Assembly: GCA_004143605.1 (NCBI GenBank)
Contig: AWVY01000002.1
Span: forward strand, 1-44,347
Direction: 5' to 3'
Source of the DNA: Desulforamulus aquiferis
GTDB taxonomy: Bacteria; Bacillota; Desulfotomaculia; Desulfotomaculales; Desulfotomaculaceae
Length of the DNA stretch: 44,347 nt
Position 1 is the first letter of the stretch. The number at the start of each line of letters is the position of its first letter. Shown in pieces: positions 7,915 to 17,001 of this stretch. The notes below the pieces were generated by a model. The model was not told the origin of the DNA. It saw only the letters and a program-made list of their open reading frames with translations, and ran no database searches. The translations under genes were made by a program, and so were the position numbers.

Positions 7915-8618
7915 ATGGCTAACGGTAAACTAGTGGTACTGGAAAAACCTAAATCACCCATTGCAGAAATGTATCGCATATTAAGGACCAATGTACAGTT
8001 TGCGGCAGTGGATAAAGAGATCAAAACAATACTGCTTACCAGCTCCGGGCCAGGTGAAGGGAAATCTGTAACTACTGCAAATTTGGCCGTTGCCTTTGCC
8101 CAGTCTGGCAAGAGTGTCATTATAGTGGATACAGATATGCGTAAGCCAACCCAGTATAAGCTATGGGGATTAGAAAACATGGTTGGATTGACAAATTTAC
8201 TTATTGGCGATGAAGAGGTCGAAAAGATTTTGCAGCCAACCCCTATGGATAACTTGCGGGTATTGACTACCGGTCCGATCCCTCCGAACCCGGCTGAAAT
8301 GTTGGGTTCCCAGCGAATGTCCTCTATGATCAAAAAGCTAACTGGCTATGCTGATATTATCATTTTCGATTCACCACCTGTTATTGCTGTGACCGATGCT
8401 GCATTGCTAGCCCCCCAGGTAGATGGGGTGATTTTAGTGGTTGGATCGGGTATTGCCAGGATAGAGGGAGCCAGAGGGTAAAAGAAATGCTTCTTAACGG
8501 TAAGGCTAGAATACTTGGTACCGTTCTTAATATGGTGGAACAGGAAAGTCAGGACTATTACTATTATTATTATTATGGAGAGGGTAACGATAAGAAGAAA
8601 AAGGGTAGTAAAGGATAA
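7915..8618 (+). CDS. bacterial tyrosine kinase (CpsD/YwqD type)
   Basis: BY-kinases phosphorylate themselves on a C-terminal tyrosine cluster and thereby control polysaccharide polymerisation. Walker A is SSGPGEGKSVTTANLA, Walker A' is IIVDTDMRKP, and Walker B is IIIFDSPPV. The last part, reached by restoring a G near 8478, ends ESQDYYYYYYYGEGND then a lysine-rich tail, giving 234 aa. The tyrosine run is encoded by a near-pure TAT/TAC microsatellite at about 8558-8578. ATG 7915 is preferred to 7912 for spacing to aaggag. Partner phosphatase is the CpsB-type gene at 12997. Confidence 0.92.
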
Positions 8619-8653
8619 AGACCTCATTGTATGGCGTGAAAAGGAGAGGGAAA

Positions 8654-10207
8654 ATGAAAAAAACATTAGGCGCAATAGCTACTACAATTGTACTATCGGG
8701 ACAGCTTTTGTTTGCCCCACAGGTGCTGGCGGCTACTATGGAAGAGGCAGTTCAGAGTATAAAAAATGAACCGGCTTATAAAGAAGTAGTAGACAAGCTT
8801 ACTGCAACGGATAAAGTTAACGCAGCTGAAGTGGATAGCTTTGTACGGCAGGTGGTGGATAGCCTTTCGGGTAAAGAATTGACCAATCAAAATATATTAG
8901 ATGCGGCAAGTTCTACTTTGTTGGAAAACCCAAAAATGACCGAAGCCGTGCTATATAGTTTTTCTGATAGCGATATTGCCAAGCCAAAAAAGGAGAAATC
9001 CCGGACTCACTTAAGACACTGGGGGACTTAGTAAAAAATGAACTGTCAAAGCCAACTACACCAGGTGCGGCAGGTGGTGGTGCGGTCAGCGGGGTTGAGG
9101 AATTTACTGTAAAGTACACCAGCAATCTTGCTTCCGTAGATGCTAAGGGAAAACAATATATTGTCCTTTCACCTTCACAGGTTAAAGAGTTAAAAGCTGC
9201 TAAGAAGCCCTTGAATGTGATATTTGGCAATGCCACAGTATCACTGGAATATTCAGCTATCAATTTTGACCAATTGATTAATAATTCGGATTTCAGCTTA
9301 ATCATAAGCCTTAAGGAAATTACTGCTATGGAGGCCAATAAGCTGTTGGAAGGTCAAGAAAGCTTAAGATTGGCAGGAAGTATCTATGAGTTTTCTGCAG
9401 GGGCCATAGATTCAGCTAATAATTTGAAAGAAATTAAATTTAATAGCAGCATTAAGCTTTCTATTCCTCTTTCATTATCTTTATATAAGGAGGGTGCTGC
9501 CAATGGAACATTAAAGGCTTATTTCCATGATGCTGCTAACTCGACCTGGGAGGTTGTGGCAGGTGTCTACAATTCTGAAACAAATGCCATTGCCTTTGAA
9601 GCTTCATCCTTTGGCAAGTTTGCCTTACTTGAGAAGGTGACAGAAATTGCCCAAAGCAATAGGTTTAAGGACATAGGGGCTCATTGGGCCGCCAATGATA
9701 TACAGTATATGGCAGATAGGGGCTACATAAATGGAGCAACTCCCGACCTGTTTGCCCCAGATTCCCAGGTTACCAGGCAGAATTTGCTGCCATGCTGACA
9801 AATGTATTGGCCATTAGCGAACAGGAAGATATTTCTTTTAATGATGTTAGTAAAGATGCTTGGTATTATTCCAGTGTTGCCAAGGCATATAAAGCTGGCT
9901 GGCAAAGGGAAAAGGAAATGATATGTTTGTTCCCCAGGCAGCAATTACCAGACAAGAGATGGCAGCTATGATTAGTAATGCCTTAAGGTACAAGGGTTAT
10001 CCCGTGAAGAGTGAGGTTGAGCCAATAAAAGCCTTTGTTGATTGGTCTTACATAGATGAGTGGGCCCAGCAAGCAGCAGCAGAAGCCTATAATTATCAAA
10101 TTATCAAAGGGAAACCAGTAGCTGAAGGTCTAGCCTTTGCCCCTGCCGATAATGCCACCCGGGCTGAAGCTGTTGTGATTTTAAAGAATTTCCTGGACAT
10201 TAGATAG
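8654..10207 (+). CDS. SLH-domain surface protein with C-terminal SLH motifs
   Basis: About 518 aa. ATG 8654 follows aaggagaggg; residues 1-26 are a signal peptide ending near QVLA-A. The middle has a short linker (TTPGAAGGGAV) and beta-rich sequence, with a possible ZU5/immunoglobulin-like stretch (TWEVVAGVYN, SFGKFALLE). The C-terminus has three SLH motifs (RFKDIGAHWAANDIQYM, then SKDAWYYSSVAKAYKAG, then DWSYIDEWAQQAAAEAYN), which bind pyruvylated wall polysaccharide. Frame breaks at about 8985 (A run), 9778 (GGG read as GG) and 9901 (same). Its function beyond wall attachment is unknown. Confidence 0.85.
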
Positions 10208-10304
10208 CTAAAGGCTATAAATACATATAGTGAGTAATGATGCTATTTAATGTGGGAGCTTAAATATCAATTTAAGAAGGGATTAAAAAGAGGGGGATTC
10301 AGGG

Positions 10305-12900
10305 GTGAAGAAAAAAGCATGTATTTCGATGTTGCTATGCTTATGCCTGCTGGTTAGCTTAACCGGCAATGCATTTGCAGCCGGGTTTTCGGACATGAAC
10401 GGCCACTGGGCTGAAAACCAGGTAAACAAGTGGGCAACAAATGGTCTAGCTGGAGGATACCAGGACGGGACCTTTAAGCCAGATGCCCAGGTTACCAGGC
10501 TGAATTTGTCGCCTTGCTAAATAGGGCCTTTAGTATTCCCAACCAAAATGTGGCTTTAGGATTTACTGATGTAGTAGGTGGACAATGGTATTATGGTGAT
10601 GTTGTAGCGGCTAAGGCAGCAGGCTATATTGGCGGCTACAGTGACGGCACTTTCAAACCTGAACAGTCCATTTCACGGCAGGAAGTTGCTAGTATCCTGG
10701 TAAGACTGTTAAAGTTGGAGTCTACTGAGGCAGGCCTAGATAAGTACTCGGACAACAATATGATCCAGGACTGGGCCCGGGGCAGTGTGGGTGCAGTGGT
10801 TAACAGTGGTCTAATGGCCGGTTTCCTGACAACACCTTCCAGCCAGCCAAGAGCATTACCCGTGCGGAAGCTGTTGTAGCGCTGGATAGGGCTTTGGCTA
10901 AAAAGCAGGCTGTTACCAGTGCTGTGGAAGGTACAGTGACCTTTGAAGGTAAAAATGTAGCTAACGCAGCAATAAAAGTATTTGCTGCTGGAAGTATTGA
11001 AGTAGTTAAAGAAGCTCAAACAGATGCTAATGGGTCTTTCAAGCTAAGTTTGCCAGAGGGTAAATATGACCTAACAGCTTCAAATGAAGAGGCAGTAGCC
11101 TTCCAGGGTAGTGTAACCTTGAACCAAAACCAGGTAATTTCTATCAAGTTAGAGATGGTTCAGGCCGCTATACTTACTGGAACCTTAGTTGATGCTAAAG
11201 GCAATACTGTTAAAAATGCTATGCTGACCTTTACAACTAACCCTACTTTTATGACAAAAACAGGGGCTACAGGTAAATACACCATCTCGGTTTTACCTAA
11301 CCACACCTACACCGTAAGGGTTTATGATCCAGAGGCAGCAGATCAAGAACCCGAAATATTGACCAGTTCCCTAGAAGTTGGGGCTGCAGGGAAACACAGC
11401 ATTCCTACCTTCAATGCCAAGTTTACCGTTTCCGCTACTAGCGGTGGCGGCGGTGGTGGTGGTTCAGTGACACCGCCTGGACCTATCGTTATTGATAAGG
11501 AAGTAACTACGGGTGCTCCCGTTTCCTTGGGTACCTTAACCGGAGCAGTTAAGGTTAACGCCAATGTTACTTTACCTTCGGGACAAACTATCCCCCTGGT
11601 GCTGGATTTTGCAGCAAACGGTGAGGCTGTGAGCCTTACAGTTACTGAAGTGGCAGACAACATCAAACCCACGGATGGTCCTTTCTTAGGACTTGACATT
11701 ACCTTAGCCGGTATGGAAGGTAAAGAGGTTTCGATAACACTGCCCTTGCCTGCAAACCTTCTGGCAGCCGATGCAGCAGCCTATCACTATAATAATGGCG
11801 AGCAGGTGTGGGATTACCGCGAGGCTACCATTGATGGTAATAAGATTACCTTTAAAACAACCCTTAGCCCTGTGGCTGTTTCCAAGAAGGTCGCAGCACC
11901 TAAGCTAAGTGCAGCTAATGTTAATAAGAGTAGTGTAGATTTGTCCTGGACTTCCGTGGTCGATGCTTATACCTATAAGCTCTACAGAGATGGCTCAAAG
12001 CTTGTTGGTACAACACCTAATCTATTGCTTACTGATACAGGTCTGGCAGCTGGCTATAAGTATTCCTATCAGGTTGTAACCATCAATAAGAATAAGTTTT
12101 CCTCTAAAAAATCTGACAAGGTTACAATAACAACAGCACCTGTAGCAATCCCTGCCAACAATCTGTTTGCTATCTTAGATGCGATAGAAGAAGCTTTAGC
12201 AAACATTAGTCAAGAAGACTGGGAAAAATTAAGGGAATACAAGGACACCTTAAAGCTGCGTACCGATGAAGAGATCCTTCAGGCCCTTAAGGATACCGGC
12301 CTGGCAAAGGCCTTTGAGAATGTGATCAATTCAAACATTACTGAAAGCCAAATGAGAATATCTATTGCTGCTATTCGGGTCTTGGCTGATATTGGTAAGG
12401 ACAACGTGGTGGAAAGCCGGGCGCAGATTAGCAGTAAAATCAATGAGCTAAAGCAAGCTTTTAGAACAGAGCTGGATAGATTAATTTCTCAGGGAATAAA
12501 CCAGCAGGCTGTATACGACTATATTACCGACCTATATGATAATATTTTAGTAGGTAAGTATCTAGTTAGAGAGTCAAATTATGAAGCTGATTTATTTGAT
12601 GCAGCTTTAAAGGAATTAAGGAACGGAAAACATGATGCAATAAAGGATGCTGCCGAAACTGCCTTTGAAACCCTTAAAACACAGTACTCTACTCCTAGGG
12701 ATACCGACAGTGACTTCAAAAAATTAATCAGGCAAATCATTGCAGAGAAAGAGTTTGCCACCTTAACAGGTAATGATCTGCGTTTGGTGAAGTCCTACTT
12801 GGTTTCTGAGCTAACAGATGATCAAGAGAAATTTAAAACCATTATTTCCTTGATGGAGCTAACAATCGAGACCAGCAAGATATTTATCCCACTTAACTAG
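10305..12900 (+). CDS. large SLH-domain surface protein with carboxypeptidase-regulatory and FN3 domains
   Basis: About 865 aa. GTG start at 10305 after agaggggg; residues 1-25 are a signal peptide. Residues 26-200 hold three SLH motifs (FSDMNGHWAENQVNKWA; FTDVVGGQWYYGDVVAAKA; and a third ending SITRAEAVVAL). Two carboxypeptidase-regulatory-like beta domains follow (GTVTFEGKNVANAAIKVF; GTLVDAKGNTVKNAML), then a seven-glycine linker, a beta domain, an FN3 domain (VDLSWTSVVDAYTYKLYRDG) and a long helical C-terminus. Breaks near 10499 and 10828, each one base of G or C. It is probably a wall-bound scaffold or adhesin. Ends before a terminator. Confidence 0.87.
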
Positions 12901-12920
12901 CAGCTAGCTCAATTTAATAT

Positions 12921-12957
12921 ATAAAGTAGACCCTGTTTAGTGCAGGGTCTACTTTAT
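12921..12957. terminator. hairpin after SLH gene
   Basis: ataaagtagaccctg (12921-12935) is perfectly complementary to 12943-12957, loop tttagtg. It has no long T run, but A/T-rich flanks on both sides would let it act on either strand. Confidence 0.6.
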
Positions 12958-12996
12958 ATCCTGGTTTACTTAAATATTGAAGTCAGAGGAATAAAA

Positions 12997-13712
12997 ATGA
13001 TCGACATTCACTGCCATATCTTACCTTGCCTCGATGATGGTCCGGAATCTATGGAATTAAGCTTAGAAATGGCCAGAACCGCTGTAATAGAAGGTATAAC
13101 AGCAGTAATTGCCACTCCCCATTGTATCTCCGGGATATATTATAATGAGAGAAAAGACGTAGTCCCGGTGATGGAAGCTTTTAAGCATAGGTTAAACATG
13201 GAAGGAATAGCTTTAGATATATATCCGGGTCTGGAAATAAGGCTGGAACCCAATATAGCCGTTAAGGTAGCAGATAGACAACTTCTTTCATTATGTGACC
13301 AGGGTAAATATATGCTGGTGGAGCTACCCCTAAGTTCAGTCCCGCCAGACACAGAACAAGTGGTCTTTGAATGTATGTTAAAGGCATAAGGCCGATAATA
13401 GCCCATCCTGAGCGCAATAAGGAAATTATAGAAAATCCCCAATTACTATTTAAAATGCTTGCAAAGGGTTGCTTGGTTCAGATAACATCAGGCAGTATAA
13501 CCGGAGATTTTGGCTCCGGTGTTCAGAATTTTACTAAGGAAATATTAAAACATGGCTGGGTGCATTTTGTGGCTTCCGATGCCCATCATCCCATTAAACG
13601 TCCATTAAAGCTAAAAGAGGCTAGGCTAGTCACAGCACAACTGCTGAGCGAGGATAATGCCAAGCTGCTTTTTGAGGAAAATCCACGAAAGGTTATTAGG
13701 GGGAGTCAATAA
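12997..13712 (+). CDS. CpsB/YwqE-type protein tyrosine phosphatase (PHP fold)
   Basis: Dephosphorylates the BY-kinase tyrosine tail, closing the cycle that controls polysaccharide export. Metal ligands of the PHP fold are visible in order: DIHCHILPCLDDGP, VIATPHCISG, IIAHPERN and VASDAHH. ATG 12997 has agagga 6 bases upstream; the raw frame extends upstream to 12940 without a better start. One G is missing near 13383 (AAGG for AAGGG); restored length 238 aa, close to the family's 240-260. It is separated from the kinase by two SLH genes, unlike the compact cps operons of streptococci. Confidence 0.9.
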
Positions 13713-13726
13713 ATAATCATGAAGTA

Positions 13727-13746
13727 CTGCCTTTTCCTAAAGGCAG
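13727..13746. other. small hairpin between cpsB-type gene and next gene
   Basis: ctgccttt (13727-13734) pairs with aaaggcag (13739-13746) around tcct. No T run follows on the plus strand, so terminator function is doubtful. Confidence 0.35.
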
Positions 13747-13808
13747 AAGCAGCATAAAAAAAGGAAAGGTTTTTGGTCTGCCCTGTGGAAAAGTATAAAT
13801 AAGAGGTG

Positions 13809-14420
13809 GTGAGGACAATAAAAAAGGTGCTTATAATTGCAGCTATAATCGGGGTGCTCTTGCTCTCGGGATTATATTATTTTAAATACAACTTTTTAAA
13901 TGCCGAATCAATGATGGACGCAAAGGATAAGGCAGAACAGAAAAAAGAACTCCTTTCAAATGAAAGGTTTGAGAACTTGCCCGAGGTTGTTGAACTAAAA
14001 GAACAAATGGCCCAGCAGGAGAAGAAAAACTCGCCCGGGGGCCAAGACTTCGATGCTGGTGAAACTGCTGCGAGTATCCCATCACAGGGAGAACTTGAGG
14101 CAAGGCTAGTGCAAAAGATGCAGTCGCTACAAGGGGAATATAATGGTAAGATAAACAGTTATATTGCCGCAGCTAAGAAGGAATATGAAAAAATTGAGTC
14201 TGGGCAGATTACTATGTCTAAAAAAGCTCTGGCCCAAAAATATATAGGTTTAGTAGAAGGTATGGAGGCCGAATGTGATGCCAGGGTGTATGCAGCGATT
14301 GCCCGGGCGGAAAATGAATTAACGAGCTATGGTTATTCCACCGATATAGCGGATAAGGCCAGGGAAACATACCGACAAACTAAGAAGCAGCAGCGTTCAC
14401 AATTGCTTAGTAAGCTTTAA
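13809..14420 (+). CDS. membrane-anchored coiled-coil protein, unknown function
   Basis: About 203 aa, unbroken. A short basic N-terminus, then one hydrophobic helix (residues 7-22, IIAAIIGVLLLSGLYYF region), then a highly charged helical body rich in Lys, Glu and Gln with heptad-like spacing (KAEQKKELL, VVELKEQMAQQEKK, YIAAAKKEYEKI). It probably has a single membrane anchor and an extracytoplasmic or cytoplasmic coiled coil. GTG 13809 or GTG 13806 could start it; aagagg lies just upstream. No family recognised. It is last in the galE-to-cpsB-type cluster, so it may act with the export machinery (inference). Confidence 0.65.
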   Translation: MRTIKKVLIIAAIIGVLLLSGLYYFKYNFLNAESMMDAKDKAEQKKELLSNERFENLPEVVELKEQMAQQEKKNSPGGQDFDAGETAASIPSQGELEARLVQKMQSLQGEYNGKINSYIAAAKKEYEKIESGQITMSKKALAQKYIGLVEGMEAECDARVYAAIARAENELTSYGYSTDIADKARETYRQTKKQQRSQLLSKL

Positions 14421-14503
14421 GAAATATTTTTTATAATTTAAATGAATTACGAAATATTAAAGGAAAAACCCAGTTTTTGTCGAAGTGAGTAATGCTAAAA
14501 TTT

Positions 14504-14594
14504 CAGGTTCCGATAAAGGCAAACCTGCCGAAAGGTTGGGACGCAAAACCACGGGCCTAAGGTTTATCTATGGCTGCCGGGTTACCGAAAACCT
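14504..14594 (+). ncRNA. cyclic-di-GMP-I riboswitch (GEMM-I)
   Basis: The conserved core is present in order: aggcaaacc, a GAAA tetraloop (ccgaaagg), ttgggacgcaaaaccacggg, cctaa, then ggctgccgggttaccga. These match the GEMM-I aptamer. P1 pairs ggtt (14506-14509) with aacc (14590-14593). Downstream, ttaccga (14582-14588) can instead pair with tcggta (14608-14613), which lies just before the ggggagga ribosome site of the next gene. That suggests translational control: ligand binding holds the 3' strand in the aptamer and changes access to the start. The sign of the switch cannot be told by eye. Confidence 0.93.
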
Positions 14595-14632
14595 TATAAT
14601 GCTAATATCGGTACCGGGGGAGGAAATCAGCA

Positions 14633-14895
14633 TTGAGTTTTTATCATAAAGCTCTGACCGGTTTTCCATCAGACATGAGAGTTTACTAAATAATAAGTTG
14701 GAAAGAATTGAAGTACTTAAGTTAAAATTAGTCAAAGAAGGGTACCAGCCATCTGAGTCTGAGTATTTCATTAAGTCTGCTTTAGGAACTGCAAAGGTTT
14801 CTGAGATGAGTGTGGAACAGCTTGACATAGCAATTGAAGCTTTGGAAAAACAGATTTTAATTGCACAGAAGTGTAAGCAGTTGTTTAAAGGCTAA
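14633..14895 (+). CDS. small orphan protein under a cyclic-di-GMP riboswitch, about 87 aa
   Basis: TTG start at 14633, seven bases after ggggagga, immediately downstream of the GEMM-I riboswitch. The frame MSFYHKALTGFPSDM breaks near 14677 and continues as SLLNNKLERIEVLKLKLVKE to TAA 14893-14895; one missing G restores it. The product is small, helical and charged (EMSVEQLDIAIEALEKQIL), with no signal peptide or membrane helix. The two-helix pattern slightly recalls Spo0E-like phosphatases, but the S-x-x-L-D signature is absent, so I make no family call. It faces the ComK-like gene across 76 bases. Confidence 0.65.
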
Positions 14896-14971
14896 GGCAT
14901 TTATCATGCATTTCGCGATTTAACAAGCTCACAACATAGCTCCATTAGTCTTTTGGCAACGTCTGTTAATT

Positions 14972-15474
14972 CTACGGATGTTGCTCTGTTTTTTGTGTCC
15001 AAGGCAATTGATTTAAAAGGGTTTTACTGGCCAAACCTGCGTGATTTATTTTGCTGGTCAGGGTGCTGATAGACCAGTAACTTCCCACGGAAAGACCTCT
15101 TTCTAACTGGATCAGGGTCTTAAAGGGCGGATTCTTTGATACAGAGGTGTTTTTTACAGAACATAGATTAATGTAGGCTAAAGTATTATCCCCCTCAATT
15201 CGGGGCTTTCGAACTTTAACTGGTATCAGAACTAATTCGGAGCCTAGGATTATAGGGCAAAAAATCTTTTTCCCTAGTATATCCGCAGCTTTCTTTTTGA
15301 GCAGCTGAAGATCGGCACAGTGGTGTTTGGCCAGCTTATTAACGACACTGCGAACTTTTTGCAAGACAGTTTCTTTACTTCCATCCCGGTAAATAATAAT
15401 TGATACATCACCATTATCTTGATAGTCAGGAATAATGGCAGCTATTGACTCAGGGTTTGCTAAATACCTTCCAT
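14972..15474 (-). CDS. ComK-like competence regulator homologue (tentative)
   Basis: About 167 aa. On the minus strand agaggagg precedes ATG 15474; one G missing at codon 3 (GGG read as GG, near 15468) restores a continuous frame beginning MEGYLANPESIAAIIPDY. Layout resembles ComK: an N-terminal strand with A-x-I-P, a helical middle (RSVVNKLAKHHCADLQLLKK) and a C-terminal strand pattern (GKKIFCPIILGSELVLIPVK, then AYINL), where ComK has its K-x-P-I and F-P-T region. Identity is low and the G-S-S-Y-x-G-R motif is missing, so this is a fold-level guess. If right, it would be a DNA-binding activator. It is convergent with the riboswitch gene. Confidence 0.4.
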
Positions 15475-15598
15475 ATGTTGAGAGCCTCCTCTTTCTGTGA
15501 ACAATTCAGCTTAAGCTAAAATTAATATATGGTGTTAGCCACGGATATGACATACTAAATGGAAAAAATTACTAAAAAATTTTTGAGGGTGATAGAAG

Positions 15599-16325
15599 GT
15601 GCGCATTTCCCTACTAGGGGCCCAGATAGATAATTTAAATATGCAGGCTACGGTGAAGCGGATTTCTGAAATGGTCTCTTCCGGAGAGGTTAACCAGGTA
15701 GTTACCCTAAATCCTGAATATCTATACCGCGCCCAGGAGGAGGGTAACCTCCTAGAATTGGTTAACAAATCGGAACTGGTAACCCCCGATGGTACAGGTA
15801 TTGTCTGGGCCTGCAAGATGGCAGGTGTCCCGGTGGAAGAGAGGGTAACAGGCATAGATCTGATGTTAAATTTGATGCCGGTCGCGGCAAAGGGTGGCTG
15901 GGGCATCTTTTTACTTGGTTCGGCTCCCGGGGTAGCTGAAGAGGCGGCCAAAAACCTGGCAGATAAATATCCAGGCTTGAAGATTGTTGGAATACATCAC
16001 GGTTATTTTAAGGGCCATGAAGAGGCTGAGGTAGTCCGACTGATAAAGGCTGCCAAACCGGAACTGCTTTTTGTGGCTTTGGGTATGCCAAGGCAAGAGC
16101 AGTGGATAGCCAAGTACAAGGATGAGATGGGAGTCCCTGTTTCCATAGGAGTTGGCGGCAGCTTAGATGTCATCGCCGGAAGGTTCAGCGAGTTTCCCCG
16201 GTACTACAGAAGCTTCAGTTGGAGTGCTGGGACGTCTTATTAAGGAGCCCCATCGTTGGAGGCGCCAGCTGGTTTTGCCTAAGTTTGCCGGATTGGTTTT
16301 AAAAAGATACTTATTTAAAATGTAA
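15599..16325 (+). CDS. tagA: WecG/TagA/CpsF-family N-acetylmannosaminyltransferase
   Basis: Adds the second sugar, usually ManNAc, to undecaprenyl-PP-GlcNAc, giving the linkage unit of wall glycopolymers. Family motifs: LNPEYLYRAQ, TPDGTGIVWA (with the catalytic Asp), ERVTGIDLM, LLGSAPGVAE, and LFVALGMPRQEQWI. GTG start at 15599. The C-terminus needs two restored bases (near 16195-16205 and 16226), after which it reads LEWLGRLIKEPHRWRRQLVL and ends with TAA 16323-16325, 242 aa as expected. It is a monotopic membrane enzyme. Its donor-side partner is the TagO-type gene at 29174. Confidence 0.9.
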
Positions 16326-16358
16326 CACCCCTGTAAATTTTTCCACAGGGGTGTTACA
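16321..16358 (+). terminator. rho-independent terminator overlapping the tagA stop
   Basis: A perfect 14-bp stem (tgtaacacccctgt, 16321-16334, with 16345-16358) starts inside the last codons of tagA; followed by atttt. A clean break between tagA and the next gene. Confidence 0.8.
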
Positions 16359-16461
16359 TTTTGCCGCTATTTTCCGTCTATATTACTAAGGCAATAAATG
16401 CAGGGATACCAAGCAATCTGTCGAATTTTATATATTAGAAAAACTATTGGGAGGTAAGTTA

Positions 16462-16917
16462 GTGACAAAACTTAAGGACAAACCTAAGCTGTTTATTATA
16501 GCGCTGTTAACCTTGATAGCTTTGCTGGCCTTTAAAGGCCTTGCTGGAGCTGGACAAGGGGACCCGGGCAGCAGCACTGATCCGCTGGTTACCCAAAGCT
16601 ATGTTCAGAAATATGTAGATGACAAAATTAAGCAGCAAACCTCCCAAAATACCGGGGGCTGGGAAGTAATAACGGTTCAGGCAGGTCAAACCTTTGCGGG
16701 TCATGGTGGGACTGAGTTTGTTTTGCGCTCGGGTAAGGCTGTGGCTGTAGACCCCAGCACCAGCGGCATCTTGAATATGACCAGTGGCGGCAATGTCCTG
16801 GCCAACCAGGCTGTCCCGGCCAACCACCTGTTGATGGTTCCTAGAGCAGACGGACGTGGTTTTACCGCCACAACCCAGGTAATAATTATGTGTAAAGGTG
16901 GCTTTGATATTCAATAG
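16462..16917 (+). CDS. exported hypothetical protein, 151 aa
   Basis: GTG 16462 is chosen because the ribosome site gggaggt lies inside the longer frame from 16447. Basic N-terminus plus hydrophobic stretch (KLFIIALLTLIALLAF) indicates a signal anchor. The body begins after a Gly/Ser-rich stretch with a short helix (TQSYVQKYVDDKIKQQ) and then a beta-rich domain (WEVITVQAGQTFAGHGGTEF; LRSGKAVAVDPSTSG; ANHLLMVPRADGRGF). Unbroken. No family recognised; it is probably a periplasm-equivalent wall-side protein. Directly upstream of the LCP gene, with its own terminator-bounded unit. Confidence 0.7.
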   Translation: MTKLKDKPKLFIIALLTLIALLAFKGLAGAGQGDPGSSTDPLVTQSYVQKYVDDKIKQQTSQNTGGWEVITVQAGQTFAGHGGTEFVLRSGKAVAVDPSTSGILNMTSGGNVLANQAVPANHLLMVPRADGRGFTATTQVIIMCKGGFDIQ

Positions 16918-16931
16918 ACTGGTTTTACACA

Positions 16932-16960
16932 TTGAAAGTTGCATTTTAAAAGTGTACAAT
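16932..16960 (+). promoter_or_regulatory. sigma-A-type promoter of the LCP gene
   Basis: TTGAAA (16932-16937) and TACAAT (16955-16960) with a 17-base spacer, 41 bases before the LCP start. Confidence 0.7.
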
Positions 16961-17001
16961 ACCTATGTATGTCATTTTGTTTATTAGAGGGGTGGTTAAC
17001 A

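Noticed and set aside
14633-14895. Spo0E-type phosphatase call for the riboswitch gene
   Set aside because: Size and helices fit loosely, but the conserved S-x-x-L-D signature is absent.
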